Below are positions 31,396 to 44,800 of a DNA stretch of 64,000 nt, in pieces; within the stretch, counting starts at the first letter, position 1, and each line of letters begins with the position of its first letter. Below the pieces are notes generated by a model, which ran no database searches, was not told the origin of the DNA, and saw nothing but the letters and a program-made list of their open reading frames with translations. Position numbers and translations under genes: made by a program. Source of the stretch: Erythrobasidium yunnanense (Eukaryota > Basidiomycota > Cystobasidiomycetes > Erythrobasidiales > Erythrobasidiaceae); the NCBI GenBank assembly GCA_001600175.1, contig BCJC01000008.1, positions 932,781 to 996,780 of the forward strand. The letters are read 5' to 3'.

Positions 31396-34300
31396 ATGTT
31401 GGGAATGGAGATGGATCTCGTCAACTTTCCTGGCTTCAATACCAACAAGGAGAATACATACCATGTCATGTCTATGCCCATGTCAAGTCCTCTCATCCAC
31501 TCCGATTCTGGATCGAGCACCAACAGCTCAGCCGACGACCTCCCTACACCTAAAGATCTAAGCTCATCATCGCCAGCAAGGAAGGGAGTAGTGACAGTAG
31601 CATCATCCTCGTCGACACGCCGCAGTATTAGATTCAACGACAAGTTCAAACCATCCTGCCAATCCTCCCCAAAACACAGGTACCACCCTTATCCACGTCC
31701 GGTAGCAGGAGCTACTCTATCAAGCAGCTCTCCTACATTGCTAGACAACAAGCGCAAGACAAGGGCATTCCTTGCTCAGCCAGGCAGCAGGAGCAACAAC
31801 CCAAAATCGATCCTGAAGCAGCGTGTCAGGCCCCCTTCCCAGCCTCTAAGTCCGAGAAAGACACCTCCTTCATCACCTAGGAAATCAATCACATCGACTA
31901 TAATCGTACAGCCTACCTTCTTCAGCCTTTCCGCGATACCTACAGCTGAAAAGCTCGCCAAAATCACAAAGGATAATGGCATAAAACGGGATCACATACT
32001 CGCTTTCCCAGACTTGCAAGCATATGGGAGTGCTGTTCACAAGTGTCATAATACATCAGATGGCCCGTCTGGTGGAATGGCGCCCACACTGCCCATCGCA
32101 TGTGGGTCAGCGCTGGGTACGACAATGCAGCAAAGCGCAGTTGGTCTAGGAGCATCGCAGATGGTAGAGAATGGAAGACAGGAGGATGGAGATATGCAAG
32201 GAGTAGAGAACAAGCAAGGTTCATCGACCGACGCGGACCCAAGACAGCATATGATCTCAGCTCTGTATACTTTGCAACATTCGCTCAAGCACCCAGCTTG
32301 GGTAGCACCTGATCCTGCTGCTCAGAGTGAAGCAGATGCATTCGAGTCCTCTCCTGCGGACTTCGAACCCAGAAACCTCCCTTCTTCATCTTCGACGTCC
32401 GCAGTGGCTGGCAAATGGCCTCTTCTACGAGAGATCGAGTCGGCATACGCGACCATCTTCACCTATGCACATGCATACATCGTGTCCGCTGCAGCAGCAG
32501 TCGGTCGGGACCAGCCTGCGGACAACCTGGACGAGCTCTTCACGACTCTACAAACATGTCTCCTTTCCTGCCTCATTCGAGATATACACAATGTCATCAA
32601 CCCAGTTCCTGTACCGCCGAACGGAGAGAACTTCGGAAACGCATCAAGCAGTCTTATGGTCTCTCCAGCACCTATGCCCTCCGCGTCCGACACACAGGCA
32701 TCTCGCCAAGCGCTCCTCGAACGTCCAGGACTCGCAGGCAGTTCCATGAATATTCAACTCGGCTCTTCTCCTCGCCTACCAGCTATCCAAGCTATCGCAG
32801 GACCATCTTCTTCATCTTCCCCAGCTGCCGCTAATGCAGCGAAGAATGGGACAACGCCAGATGCGACCAAACCGAAGAAGGTCGGAAGAAGTAGTGCGGA
32901 AATGAGGAGGAGGAGAAGCGAGATTGTCGTCGCGGAGGCCGCTATACAAGCTGCTGGTGCGGTATTCAGCTGCAGGCGCTTTACGCGATACATGGATGGT
33001 GAGTCAAGACATCAACGCAGATCAAGTGTACGACATACTGATTCAAATGCTTCGTTGATAGCTGCCAAGATAACCGAATTTCTCGAGCAACTCGCTCAAC
33101 TACCCTATACTCCCTCTCTACAAACCGCCAAATATCGAGATCTGTTATCATCCATGAACTGGCTACTCGCAAACCAATGTCTGTCCTCGTTTCCCGACAC
33201 CAAATTTCAAATATTCACCTCATCAACAAGCACGACTCTCGCCAACTCCATTCTCGACTCTCTCAAGCTTCATGCAGGCAAGAACGGTGAGAAAGCGCGT
33301 CGAACAACAAGCGAATCCTTCCGTGCTCTTCGCACATTGATCTTAGCGAACCCGGAGAGCGTACTGCCATGTTTTGTACTGCCCGTACAGAAAAGGAGCG
33401 GGACGTGTGCCTTTATAGCGACGTATCTGCACAATTTGGCAAGACCGCTCAGGGATAACGCAGCGCTCTTACTGGCTACTATGGCTTATGGAGCGACGAG
33501 TGCGTGGATAGACAATTCGGAAGAAGGCAAAGTGCAGCAGAACAAGGTCCAGGAGGCTATCTCATTCGATCTATTCGTAAGTATGCTTGTACGGAGGCTG
33601 CTACGTGTAAATTCGATTCTAATTGAACTTCATCTACAGAGACACTGGTCAATGAGCGTCAACGAGCTCGAGCTTCAGAACTTGGAGAATGCTCTTACAC
33701 TAGCAGCGACCGTGACCAAGCCCACCGGCATCCACTCTCGCGACGTTCTTACACTTCAGAACCAAGCTGGCGATTTCGCCTTCGTTCGTCTAGTGATCAA
33801 CTCCCTTCCCGTCTTGCTAGGCAGGCGCTTCCGAAAGATGGAAAGAAAGGGACCGCATACATGGTTACGCAAAGCTTTGGCCGTCAAGACTTCAGACAAT
33901 ATCGATTCTGTCGATACTGCGGACGCTAAGCATATTCTGGCCTTTCTACCCGTATTGTATGCGTGGGCTGGAGCGAGCAAGGAAATGGCTGCGAAGAGCT
34001 CGACTCCATCTGCTTCTGCTTCTGCCATCGCAGCTGCGAAAAAAGGCGATGCCACATCAGCGTCGGACAGTAATAATGACAGCGAAGAAGTCTGGGCTTT
34101 GGGAAAGAAAGCTGTGCGAGTCATCGTGCAGAATATCGAGGTTATAGACTTTTCGCAAGCTGCTGCGGCTCAGCAAGAGAATGCATATGCCGCTACTCAG
34201 CTTATTGTCGCCTATCTCTACGCTTTCTCTGGCCTCATTCCTTCGCTGCCTTATCCTTCCAAAGACGAGACTGCGTCTGGCTCTACGCAAATTGTCAGCC

Positions 34301-37300
34301 CACATCTGCATCGCGATCTGTCGAAGCTCTGGAAGGCGTTCGTCGAAGCTCATCTACCGAGACTCTTCGAGAGCTCATCTTCAAAGATTCGACAAATCGG
34401 ATGGAAGACACTCCAAGCCATCCTCCGGCAAGGCGAAGAGAATGCAGAAGATTCCGCTGCCAAGTCATTCAGACTGGAGAAGATCGTCAATGGACAGATG
34501 CTAGCTAGATGCAAGAGCCAGACTGGACAGCCTGTCGCTCTGAGTGAGACCTACGAAGATATGGTTCGCCCATGCGAGATACCTTCATGGAGTACCGAGT
34601 GGGTCTACAACGAGCGCGAACAGATTTTGGAATTCCTGAAGACATCGCTGGCAAACACCTTGAAGAGCGTCAAAGAGCAGGAATATGACAGTCTCGAATG
34701 GGTCAAATCAGAAGATGGATATCGTATCCTTCCAGTAGCTTTCGCCACTACTTTCAGAGCCTTCCTGACGACACTCAGGAATGCAACGGGCATGAACAGC
34801 TCACAGGCACATCCTACAGACCGTTCTCGAGTACTCAGCAGAGAGATCATGGAGTACTGCCTGGAGTTGGCTTTAGATAGCAAAATACCGACAGGCCTCA
34901 CTGGAAATCTGGGCGAACAGGGAATCCAGTATGCGATCATGCAGCACTTTTACGATCTTCTCGATGCCTGCTTCGGAATGGCTGGTAAAGAGTCTAGCGC
35001 GCTATCAGTGCCTGGTATGTGTTTCGCCGAAGAAGACAACGCGACTAACCCGCTAACTGTATGCGAAACTCTTAGACATCGTACTGGAAGCTATCCTACC
35101 ATTGGCCGTACCTGCAGAGGGTTCCGACGCCGAGCAGAGCGCGTTTTGTGCACTCCTACGCCGTCTTCTCGACAGCAAGAATTCCATCTCCGCCAGATGC
35201 GCTGTAGCTGTTGTCGATGTCATCGCAAAATTCTCTCAGGACGCAGCCAGGCTCACCCACTGGGAGCTCATCGCACCTCATCTTTCAAATCATCTAATCG
35301 CAAAGAAGGAAGACGATGTATCCATCCACAATGCCGCCATACCATTTCTAGGCCAACTGCCCCGCACGCAGCCTGCGCCTACTGCTATCCAGGTCAAACG
35401 CTTCGAAGAGGTTCTAGTAGCTTCTTCCAGACTTGATCCTGTAGTGGCATGGTCTACCCTTAAGGGCATAGCAGGAGAACTGTCTGATGAGCAGAAGACA
35501 AGCTTCTTCTCCTGGTCACTCAAGCTTCTTCTGCCAAGATTGGCGAATCTCAGCACCGATCTATCGTTTGCGGAAGCAGTAGCGGAATATCTCGACAACG
35601 AAGATGCCGATATCGATACACTTCTGCCAGCCGCCTTCGGTCACTTCAAGGGTGAGGCTCTGCCGACCTTACGGACTTTATCAGCTCTCTTAGAGAAGCG
35701 CTTTCAGCAATCTGAGGACAAGACTGTATCACTGTACTCCAGCGTTTTCGATGCATTTTCTAGAGCCTATCAAGCTGCAGATGTCAAGCCTGATCTGGAG
35801 AAGTTCTCGTCGCTGTTCCTGGCTGGCTCGCACGGCAGCAACGGAGCCGAAGATGTACTGCCTGAAGGAGCGAAGACATTCGTGGCCTTCTGGAACAAGA
35901 CTTACGGTAACCAAGAGGGCTCTTTGGAGTATCCGGAGGCTCTGAAAGCCGCTTTAGACAGCCTCAAGAAGCTTGATCTCGGTATTGTCTTACCTGGCTG
36001 GCCCGAAGAGGTACGTAGTTACATTCGGCAACACAAGTGCAGTGGCTCATGCAAAGCATGCCTTCAGCCAATTGTCAAGGAAATCGAGCAAGTCTCGGGA
36101 GCTGAAGAGTCGATGCTGGAAGAAAGCGTCGAGCAAACCCTCGATCTGGATATGCTTGTCGATCAAACTCAGCCGTTGGAGATGCAAGCACCGCCGAAAG
36201 CGCCAGAAGCGGTACAGGAAGCACCTCGAGTGCGTGTCTCGATGGCGCCAGCACTACAAGCAGTTGACGAGCGAGAAGATACTCCAGAGCCGAATGCAGA
36301 GGCTATGTCTCAAGACCTACGAGCAGCGGATGCATTGTCACCACCTCCTTCCCTCTCCCAGATCCCCGATATTGTGCCCGCTGTCATTCCTGCACATGAC
36401 TCAGGCTCTACTACTGTCATCTTGGAGACACCTCAGCTGCCATCGGCTGAATTCGCTGCACCCCAGCAACAAAGTCAAGAAGCGTCAATCGACATGATCC
36501 CCGAGACGCAGCGTGCACCCGCCGCTGCGATTGAGGACATTGACAGTCAAGTTTCACGTCTCTCGGAGAGCTTCGTAGAGTCGCAGATGCCTCATGTCTT
36601 CCCACTGCTGCCGGATCCTATCACTGGCAAGAGAGGTGTCATCACCAAGGCACCTGGCTATAGGTCTTCAGCATACGCTGGCATGTCGTTAAAGGATCTG
36701 AAAGGCAAAGGCAAAGCACGAGGGGCTTTCTCGCCAGTAGCGGAGGAGAGAGACGTTGCTCAGGCACAAGCCAGACGCACTGCGTCTCTATCTGTCTCGC
36801 CAAGTCGATTGTTGCCAAAGCAACAGGCTGCAGCCAACGAGACGTCTATCGAGACATCTGACAAGAGCGCCGATATACCGCATATCTCGGCAAGTCCCTC
36901 CGCATCCTCAGCAGGCGATGCTAGCGTAGTTTCTGCCAAGGCTGCGTTGGAGACCAAGCCTCTGAAGAAGCGCAAGTCTATTGTAGAGGTCGTCATTCCG
37001 TACCGACACGACATCTCGCGGGAAGGCTCGACTTATAACGGAGAGCCATCACGCAAGCCGGTATTGCGCAAATCCAAGGCGGGAGAAGCGGGCAATGATA
37101 GCAAGATTCTTGAGCAGATGCCCTCGTCCGGCTATCCAGTCAGAAAGATCTCGCCTCTCAAGAAGACCGCCTCTGAATCCCTCACCCTTACACGCAAACC
37201 AGCTCTTGAGGCTAAATCTAACGTCAAGGCATCTTCCAGCCTGCCCATCGCTGCTCAGGAAGACGAGGAGGAAGACGAGTTCCTCCTTACCTCGTCCTCA

Positions 37301-37657
37301 TCTCCTATTCGCGCTGCGGATATTACCGATTCCTTCAGCGCAAACAGACGAAGACACGGAGACAACGACAATACAATCTCATCGTCTCCCGTCTGTCAAG
37401 CTGAGAAGCGCAAGAGGGATCGCTCAAACTCCAACTCGCAAGCCAGCAGCTCCTCATCTCGTTGTCTTCCCTCACGATCACCTCCAGCAAGCATCGCCGG
37501 TGGCTTGCAGGATCTAGTGGACACTATCACCGATCTTGACGAAACTAGCCTACAGACGCTTCTTAGCCGTCTACCCAAATCCCGCCTCGAGCTACTTCAC
37601 TCAACATCAGAACAGACCCTCAAGGAAAGGGCAACTAAAAAGCCCAGACGCGCATGA
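31396..37657 (+). CDS. RIF1: RIF1 homologue: PP1-recruiting regulator of replication timing and telomeres
   Basis: Four exons (31396-32998, 33062-33576, 33640-35014 and 35076-37657) keep phase and give about 2,024 residues. The disordered N-terminus carries a KEN tripeptide (residues 18-20), an RVxF-type PP1 site RSIRF (about 76-80) and KSILKQ (SILK, about 138-141). A long alpha-helical region of HEAT-like repeats follows, containing KHPAW, PTKFQIF-type and FHPGLAY-like positions typical of the Rif1 N-terminal domain (ALYTLQHSLKHPAWVAPDP, LFESSSSKIRQIGWKTLQAI). The C-terminal third is disordered and basic, with a helical end (LQTLLSRLPKSRLELLHSTS). Rif1 recruits PP1 to reverse DDK phosphorylation of MCM at late origins and restrains telomerase and end resection. 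The two 63-nt introns are multiples of three without stops. PP1 docking sites at the N-terminus match the fungal arrangement. Confidence 0.88.
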
Positions 37658-37821
37658 TTCTACATCTAGCATATCTCTTCGTTTTATACCTTGTACGCAT
37701 AGTGTCAGGTTCGGATGCAGTTGCAGTTGGTGGTAGTCTTTCAGTTAAGTCAGCAGTAATACAGGAACTTTCAAGCAGCAGACATTCTGTTTCTCGTTGC
37801 ACTACGAACATTCACCTTGCG

Positions 37822-37855
37822 TTGTGGACAGCCAGCCATTGTGGACAGCCAGCAA
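37822..37855. repeat. Short direct repeat upstream of the kinesin gene
   Basis: TTGTGGACAGCCAGC occurs twice with a 17-base period within the 254-base gap between RIF1 and the kinesin start. It is probably slippage or a paired promoter site. Confidence 0.6.
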
Positions 37856-37911
37856 TTTTTCACCGTGACGCTCTTTACACCTCTTCCGACTTTTGTTTAC
37901 CGCTTTTCCCA

Positions 37912-39214
37912 ATGAAGTCCTACCTTCGCCTGCGCCCAGGCTCTGGTGTATCGCACATCACTATCAATGACAACGAAGCAGCCATCGGAACCACTTCGTT
38001 CCAGTTCACCGGCATTCTGAGCGACGATGACCAGGATGTTTTTCAAGTCACGACAAAACCGCTGCTCGCAAGACGCGGCGACTCGCTCGTCTTTGCTTAC
38101 GGCGTCAGTGGTGGTGGAAAGACGCGTGAGTCAGCATCCTTTTGCTGCTGTTTTCGCAATTCTGACATCGGCCTGGACAGACACCATTTCATCCCTGATT
38201 CCGCTGGCAATCCAGCATGCTCTTACCCTCGCACCCATCTCTGTCACCTTCCTCGAGATATATAATGAGAAGATCTTCGACTTGCTCGACAAGCGAAAGC
38301 AGCTCAAGCGCAAGGGCGCCAAGGAGGTGCAAATATCGAATGTGAAAGAAGCAACATCAGTTATACAAGCAGGTCAAGACAACCGTCAGGTCTCCGCGAC
38401 CCTCTTGAACGGCACTTCCTCGCGTTCACATTCTATCTTCACGATCAAAATTGGCGACGCGACACGCCTTAGCATTGTTGACTTGGCGGGAAGCGAGCGC
38501 ATAAGGCATACGATGACAGAGGGAGAGCGTCTGAAAGAAGCTGGCTCAATTAACAAGAGCTTGATGGTACTTGGCCAATGTATGGAGATCATGCGAAAGA
38601 ACCAGGAGAAGCGCAAGCAGTCTATCGTTCCCTTCCGACATTCCAAACTTACAGAGATCTTCCAACACTACTTTACGGGCGGAGATGGCGAAGCTGTGCT
38701 TATAGCCGCTGTCAATCCCTATCACGTCTCAGCGGAAGAAAACGTCAACGTGCTCCGATTCGCCTCGCTGGCGCAGCAAGTCATTCCTGTATCAACATCG
38801 ACGCAGCAAATACCACTGCTCGCTGAAGATACGGATGAATCGGATAACGAAGATGAATTTGTGGAAATGCTGCTGGATGAGATCAGATCGCTTAGACGAA
38901 CAGTCGTAGAGCTGGAGATAGCAAGCGAGACAAAGTTGATGCAAGCGCTGCAGGAGTCGGAAGATAAGGCCGAAGAGGAGGCGCAAGCTATCGAGGAGCG
39001 TTCGCGCATCCGCTTGAAGGAGGAGGTACGTACTCTCAGCTTCGACAAAAAAGTTGCATCTGACGTAGCGCTTCAGATCAAGCGCCAAGAGTACAAAGCG
39101 GATCGCAAACTCGATATTCTTGCACGGCATCACGAACAGCAAATCAAACATATGCAGGCCCAGTATGAGGCGAAAATCGCACAGCTTACAGAGCAAGCAT
39201 CTCCATCGCCATGA
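37912..39214 (+). CDS. Short kinesin-like motor protein
   Basis: Two exons (37912-38125 and 38181-39214) join within the P-loop and give 415 residues. Motor motifs are in order: P-loop YGVSGGGKTHT (canonical GQTGSGKT), PISVTFLEIYNEKIFDLLD, switch I NGTSSRSHSIFTI, switch II LSIVDLAGSERIRHTMTEGE, then SINKSLMVLGQCMEIM and PFRHSKLTEIFQHYF. The GV(S/T)xxGKT form and EIYNEKIFDLL suggest kinesin-6 (MKLP1/KIF20-like), which acts at the central spindle in cytokinesis. The motor is compact, the P-loop starting near residue 65. Only about 120 residues follow, forming an acidic stretch (DTDESDNEDEFVEM) and a coiled coil (RSLRRTVVELEIASETKLMQ). Absence of a long tail is unusual; a missed downstream exon is possible but no clear donor precedes the stop. 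Confidence 0.82.
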
Positions 39215-39675
39215 ACACCTTTAGGTATTCGGCAAGATTTGTTCAGACCTCAGAAAAGTGGGATCGTTGGTGTTCAGGTGAAGAATTCGATCACAACGAA
39301 GCTGCAACAGCTTGCTTGTGCATGGCTTCCGCAAAACTACGCCTCCACAACGATCTCCTCCGAAATCTAGCTTGGAACGCTCCGGTCACCCTGCCGGTGG
39401 GATTATGAGGTGCAGGAAGAACAGCAGCCTTTATGACATTCAGCTATACTACTGCATCGAAGCTGGAAACAATCACACAATGGTGGAGTCACAGGGAAAT
39501 GACGCTCAATAGGCTGCCAGTATTACGGAATGTGCTAGCCTTACAGTGTGCTCTAGTAATGACACGGGACGCGGTATTAGACGGACAATGATTGCAATCA
39601 AATACAAGCTTGAGCTGAATGAATAGAAATAAACGAATGTAATGTAAAAACATGCCAAGTATTCCCCAAGACCCC
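39215..39675. other. Convergent 3' region, kinesin / DUF6533-type gene
   Basis: About 460 bases between two convergent stops. There are AT-rich runs suited to polyadenylation (AATAAACGAATGTAATG near 39628) and short open frames that I do not believe are coding. Confidence 0.4.
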
Positions 39676-40941
39676 TCAAACCGCCGATGCTATAGCCTTA
39701 TGGTCCTTCTCCAAAAACGTCTGCGCAGAGGTGGGTGTGCGGAGGTTGTCGAGCTGGTAAGACGGTGTTCCAGTATATGGCTCCTGTGTTTTGAGATGGT
39801 ATCTTCGGTTGCGAGACGAAGATGTAGTGCCTGTTCCGCCTGAAGAGCCTTCTGACGAGTCTGATTCCTTGAGGCGCATGCACAATCTAGCACAGGCAAT
39901 GGCTGCGAGAGCCATAGAGAGGGGAGCATGGAGGGGCCCGTCGCCTTGCGCTCCTCGAGATCGGAACCATACTACGTCAAAAACGTTCGTTCCAAAAGTC
40001 AAAATGTAGTATGCTCTGCAATTCTATGCATCAGCTCAGTTTATATGAGCTTGGAGACGTCAGAACTTGCAAGCCATCCTTAAGCATGCGTTTAAGTAAG
40101 GGAATCAAGGATCCAGCAGCACGATCGTAGTATACGAAGCTCTTACTATGGTCCGAACAGGTGATCAGCAGCTACGGCCCTCCAAAAAGTAAGTCGACTC
40201 ACGCCGCGGTGAAAACTAGCACGAAGGCATCGAAAATTACTGGGCACAGCCAGAAGATCCACACGTTGTTCTGCTCGTTCGGTGGGACGCGTGTTATGCA
40301 CAACGAGAACGATGGGGGAACGGGTGCTGCTTCCGTGTTTTCTGAAAGGCCAAGGTCAGCGCGAGCCGAGCCAACGTGCAGGCAAACGTACGGAGTGACC
40401 ATATGGAGACCGCAGCTTGAGCACATAGAAGAGAGCCAAAGAAAAGCAGAACCCAGAGTTTTTTCTCGAAAAGAGCCCAGACTCGGAGTGCGAAGATTGC
40501 GCCAACCAGTAGGATCACACCCAAGCTCGATGCTCCGGGAATAATCTGAACCTTCTTGCATTGTTCTGGACTAATGAGAGGAGAGAAGTAGAAGACCTTG
40601 ACGTGCAGATTCAGCTACTTTTTCTTCGATGGCCAGACACTCGAGCGCTGGTACTGGTGCTTACGTTGATCATGGCCATCGTGGCTAATCTGGAGGGTAC
40701 TCGAGATGAGCAACCGGTATTCCATTGTATAAGGAATGTAACTTTACCCCCAGTAACGCAGAGCCAGGAAAAGCGCTTTCATAACACTCCACGGAGCCTT
40801 CCAGAAGAGCTTATACTCTTGCTCAAGCGTGACGATGTGTTCCCAGACCATCCATGTCAACATGCTGGCAGTGTACACGCGAATTGTCAGAACTTGTTCA
40901 TTGAAGGCAGCCAGAGCTTCTGGGGGCATTTGATCGGCCAT
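39676..40941 (-). CDS. Multi-pass membrane protein, DUF6533-type (basidiomycete family)
   Basis: Reading from 40941 and joining six exons by phase gives about 330 residues with six or seven membrane segments. The start contains TWMVWEHIVTLEQEYKLFWK then ALFLALRYWGLATMAMINVF, matching the WEHxxTLxxExxLIW...RY pattern common at the start of the DUF6533 family. Later helices are LGVILLVGAIFALRVWALFE, VLLFFGSLLCAQAAVSIWSL, VWIFWLCPVIFDAFVLVFTA and LAYYILTFGTNVFDVVWF. A cytosolic Ser/Thr-rich tail follows (SDSSEGSSGGTGTTSSSRNR). The layout resembles a seven-helix receptor but no ligand or G-protein motif is visible. The intron 40016-40070 has a GCAAGT donor. Such families are abundant in mushrooms; the function is unknown. 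Confidence 0.72.
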
Positions 40942-41869
40942 GACTTCTGCTTGAGTAAACGATAAGATGAAGAATGGAGGACAAGAAGGAGAAGTGAAGT
41001 TGGCGATCTTATTTCGCTAGTATACACGTTCGAAGAGGGGAGAAGGCCGCGTGCTCCGTCCGAGAAGGATGCTTCCGCTTGTGACCCGACAAAGGGAGGA
41101 GTTCTAGCTTCTTGTCTTAGCCGGGCGGCGTAATGGATGACATGCGTAGCTAAGCTTCTTTCCGAGAGTAAACAAGACTTTCTGCATATGGCCGTCCGCT
41201 GGGCTTCCCTGTTCTGGATGGATACGTTCCGCAATCCGCTTCCTTCCTAAGACGATCGCATAAGGCAGCGAGAAGGCAGGAACTGGTCAATGTATGTTCC
41301 GAGGTGTCCGTCCAAGGGTGCGATAAGCGTAGGAGCTGGCACGTTCGTTTTGAGGGAGTGGGACGTCTGTCAGCGATAAGAACCATCAAGCGATAGAGCG
41401 GAGGACGAAGGAAGTGATGAGGATAAGAGTTGGAAAACTATAGATCGTCATTGATCAGTATGAGGGCTAAAAGGTTCAGGAGCAGTGTCGGATTGATGTT
41501 AAATGGCTTGCATAGACGGGACCCGGGAGGGGCAAGAGGTGTTCGTTGAACACAAAGAGGTTGCAGGCGTGCAGAGAAAGGAAGGCAGATCTCGCTGGCG
41601 TTTTACGGTCCAACGACCCGACTGGACTCCTACTGTCGACCCTCACTGCCTCTTTTAGTATCTTTGCGAAGAGACCATGCGGTGACTGGCTGGCTGCTTT
41701 GCTGGTTGTCTCTGCTCGCAACAACTTCGTTCTCGAGGCTCTTTTCCGCTGGTTCTGTGGTTTCTGAAGGCTTCAAGCTGCGATAGCCGGTCCCAACGAC
41801 CGACGTTACGAGACCCAAACGAGCTGAAATCTCTGGATCTCGCTGAGCTTCTACAGCATTTCTGGCGCC
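40942..41869. promoter_or_regulatory. Divergent intergenic region, DUF6533-type gene / GCV2
   Basis: This is a 928-base gap. Overlapping open frames at 41476-41767 exist on both strands, but neither shows family motifs, splice sites or a good start, so I leave them out. No repeat was seen. Confidence 0.4.
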
Positions 41870-44800
41870 ATGATGCTACGAGTTGCTGGACGGTTTTGCA
41901 ACCGGTCGACTGCTGCATGCAGAATACCTGTCGTCCGAAGCAGAACTGGCGTGCCTGCCGCATGCAGCCCGGACCAGATTTTGACAGGCGGAGTTGGTCG
42001 CAATGCTCGCCGACAGCTCAGCACTTCTTCTATACATGCTACAAGCGCTCATATCACCACTACACATAAAGCGCGACCGGGCGACTTGACCTTGGACGAT
42101 TCGCTCTTCGCGCCTCTGGGTATATCACGCTCACTAGATGTATATGTCGACTTCGCTAATATCCATTATAGACACCTTCACTCGTCGTCATGTCGGCCCA
42201 GATGGCGCAGATATCAAGAAGATGCTCGATACACTTGGTTACGATAGCTTGGACAGCTTCGCGGACGACTGCGTACCTGCAAGCACCCGAATCGACAAGG
42301 CCGAGATCTCGAATGAGAATGGAATGCCGCCATTGAGCGAGAGCGAGATGCTAGCACGCGCAACGGAGATCAGCGAAGACAACGAAGTCTTCCGAAGCTT
42401 TATCGGTCAAGGATACCACCAAGCGGTCGTGCCTCCAGTCATTCTACGAAACGTACTGGAGAACCCAGCTTGGTACACTCAGTATACGCCCTACCAGGTG
42501 GGTTGATGGGTGCGACTCTGGCCGCGCTTGTGCTGGCTAACCCCGTCACTTTCCAGCCTGAGATCTCGCAAGGCCGGCTTGAATCGCTGCTGAACTTTCA
42601 GACTATGTGCACTTCTCTCACTGGTTTAGCCATCTCGGGCGCCTCTCTTCTTGGTATGCGACCCTCGTCATATCGCTATGTCGAATTCCACTAAACGTGC
42701 TCCGGATCCAGACGAAGCAACAGCAGCTGCAGAAGCCATGATCATGTCCTTCAACCAAGTCAAAGGCAAGAAGACAACCTTCTTGGTCGATCGCGGTGTC
42801 TTGCCGCAGACAATTGCTGTCCTGCGCGCGCGAGCCGAGCCATTCGGAATCAAGATCGAGGTAGATTCAGTTCGCCGAGTACTCGGACTGCGTGCAGAGG
42901 GAGAGGGAGGATCAGAAGCGATTCAAAATGATCTCTTCGGCACTATGGTACAATACCCCAATACGCGAGGCGAGATCATCGATTGGCAAGCTGTGGCCGA
43001 TAAGACGCATGAATTGGGAGGTCTACTTACTGTAGCTACCGACCTGCTGGCTTTGACTATGCTCAAACCGCCTGGCGAGTTCGGCGCAGATATTGCTGTA
43101 GGCAACTCTGCAAGATTCGGAGTACCGCTTGGAAATGGAGGTCCACACGCAGCCGTAAGCATCACATCTGATGCCATCTCTGGTGAAAAACACTGATAGT
43201 ATGGTTTGGTGTTCAGTTCTTCAGCTGCACAGACGAGCTTAAGCGAAAGCTTCCCGGTCGTCTTGTTGGAGTTTCGAAAGACCCGCAAGGTCACATAGCA
43301 TACCGCTTAGCATTGCAGACCCGAGAGCAGCATGTAGGTGGCTTACGTACGCCTTCAACCTGTACGCTGACGAAAGTGCCCTTTAGATCCGACGAGACAA
43401 AGCTACAAGCAATATCTGCACTGCTCAAGCTCTTCTAGCCAACATGGCCGTTATGGTAAGCTACTTCGCCAAAGAATGATGCCAACAGCAGACGCTAACG
43501 GTACTTCTGCAGTATGCAATTTACCACGGACCAGAAGGCCTCAAGCAGATTGCCCACAAAGTGCACGCTTTGACATGCGTAGTGGCTGCCGCGCTCGAGC
43601 GTCTTGGCCACGAGATCATCAATACCGACTTCTTCGATACCATCACTGTCGGTCTAGAAGGCGTCGCTGGCGAAGTACTCCACGAAGAGGCTTTGCGACA
43701 ACGTATAAATCTGCGCCGAATCTACGGAGATTACGTCGGCGTCACTTTTGACGAAAGCACATCTTTCGAAGATGTCGTAGATCTGCTCAATGTCTTCCTC
43801 GCAGTCGGCAAACAAGGCCATGGTAGACGTGCAGGAAGAGGTCGACGAGCACCTTATACGCATGAATCGGTCAGAGCGCTGGCGAAGGAGCTGGGATATG
43901 ACATGAAGATCTTGGGACAGGACAAGCTGCCCACAAAAGCTATACCAGAAGCAATGCGAAGGACATCGGCTTACCTCACCCAACCTGTCTTCAACACCCA
44001 CAAGTGCGAGACCGACATGCTGCGCTACAGTGAGTGACCATTATGACTACTGTACGGCAGGAAATGCTGACCTGCTCCTCAGTGAATCAGCTACAATCGA
44101 AGGATCTGTCCCTTGTCCACGCCATCATCCCGCTCGGTTCTTGCACAATGAAGCTCAACTCCACGACCTCAATGATGCCTCTCTCCCTGCCTGGCTTCAA
44201 CAGCATCCACCCCTTCGCTCCTCGTACCCAGCAGACCGGGTACGCGACGATCATTCGAGAGCTATCCGCAGACCTGTGCAAGATCACCGGTTTTTCAGCA
44301 GTCTCCCTACAGCCGAACTCCGGAGCTCAAGGAGAATATGCTGGATTATCAGTCATCCAGGCATATCATCGATCTCGAGGCCAGAATCACAGAAATATCT
44401 GCCTGATTCCAGGTTCAGCGCACGGTACTAACCCTGCTTCTGCCATCATGGCTGGAATGAAGGTCGTGCCGGTTAAGAATAGATCAGATGGAACGCTAGA
44501 TATCGAAGACTTGCGTGCGAAGGCGGAGAAGCACAAAGACAATCTGGCTGCTTTCATGGTCACTTACCCATCGACATATGGAGTATTCGAAGATGGAGTA
44601 TGTAGCTTTCTTCTTGCCTCTTCCTGAGGCAATGCTGACATTGGTGTGTCCCGAAGATCCAAGAGGCCTGCAAGATCATCCACGACAATGGCGGTCAGGT
44701 CTACCTCGACGGCGCGAATTTGAACGCCATGATCGGCTTGACTACTCCAGCGAAATGCGGAGCGGACGTATGTCATCTGAACTTGCATAAAACTTTCGCT

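Noticed and set aside
41476-41767. Overlapping open frames on both strands upstream of GCV2
   Set aside because: Neither has motifs, introns or a supported start; treated as intergenic.
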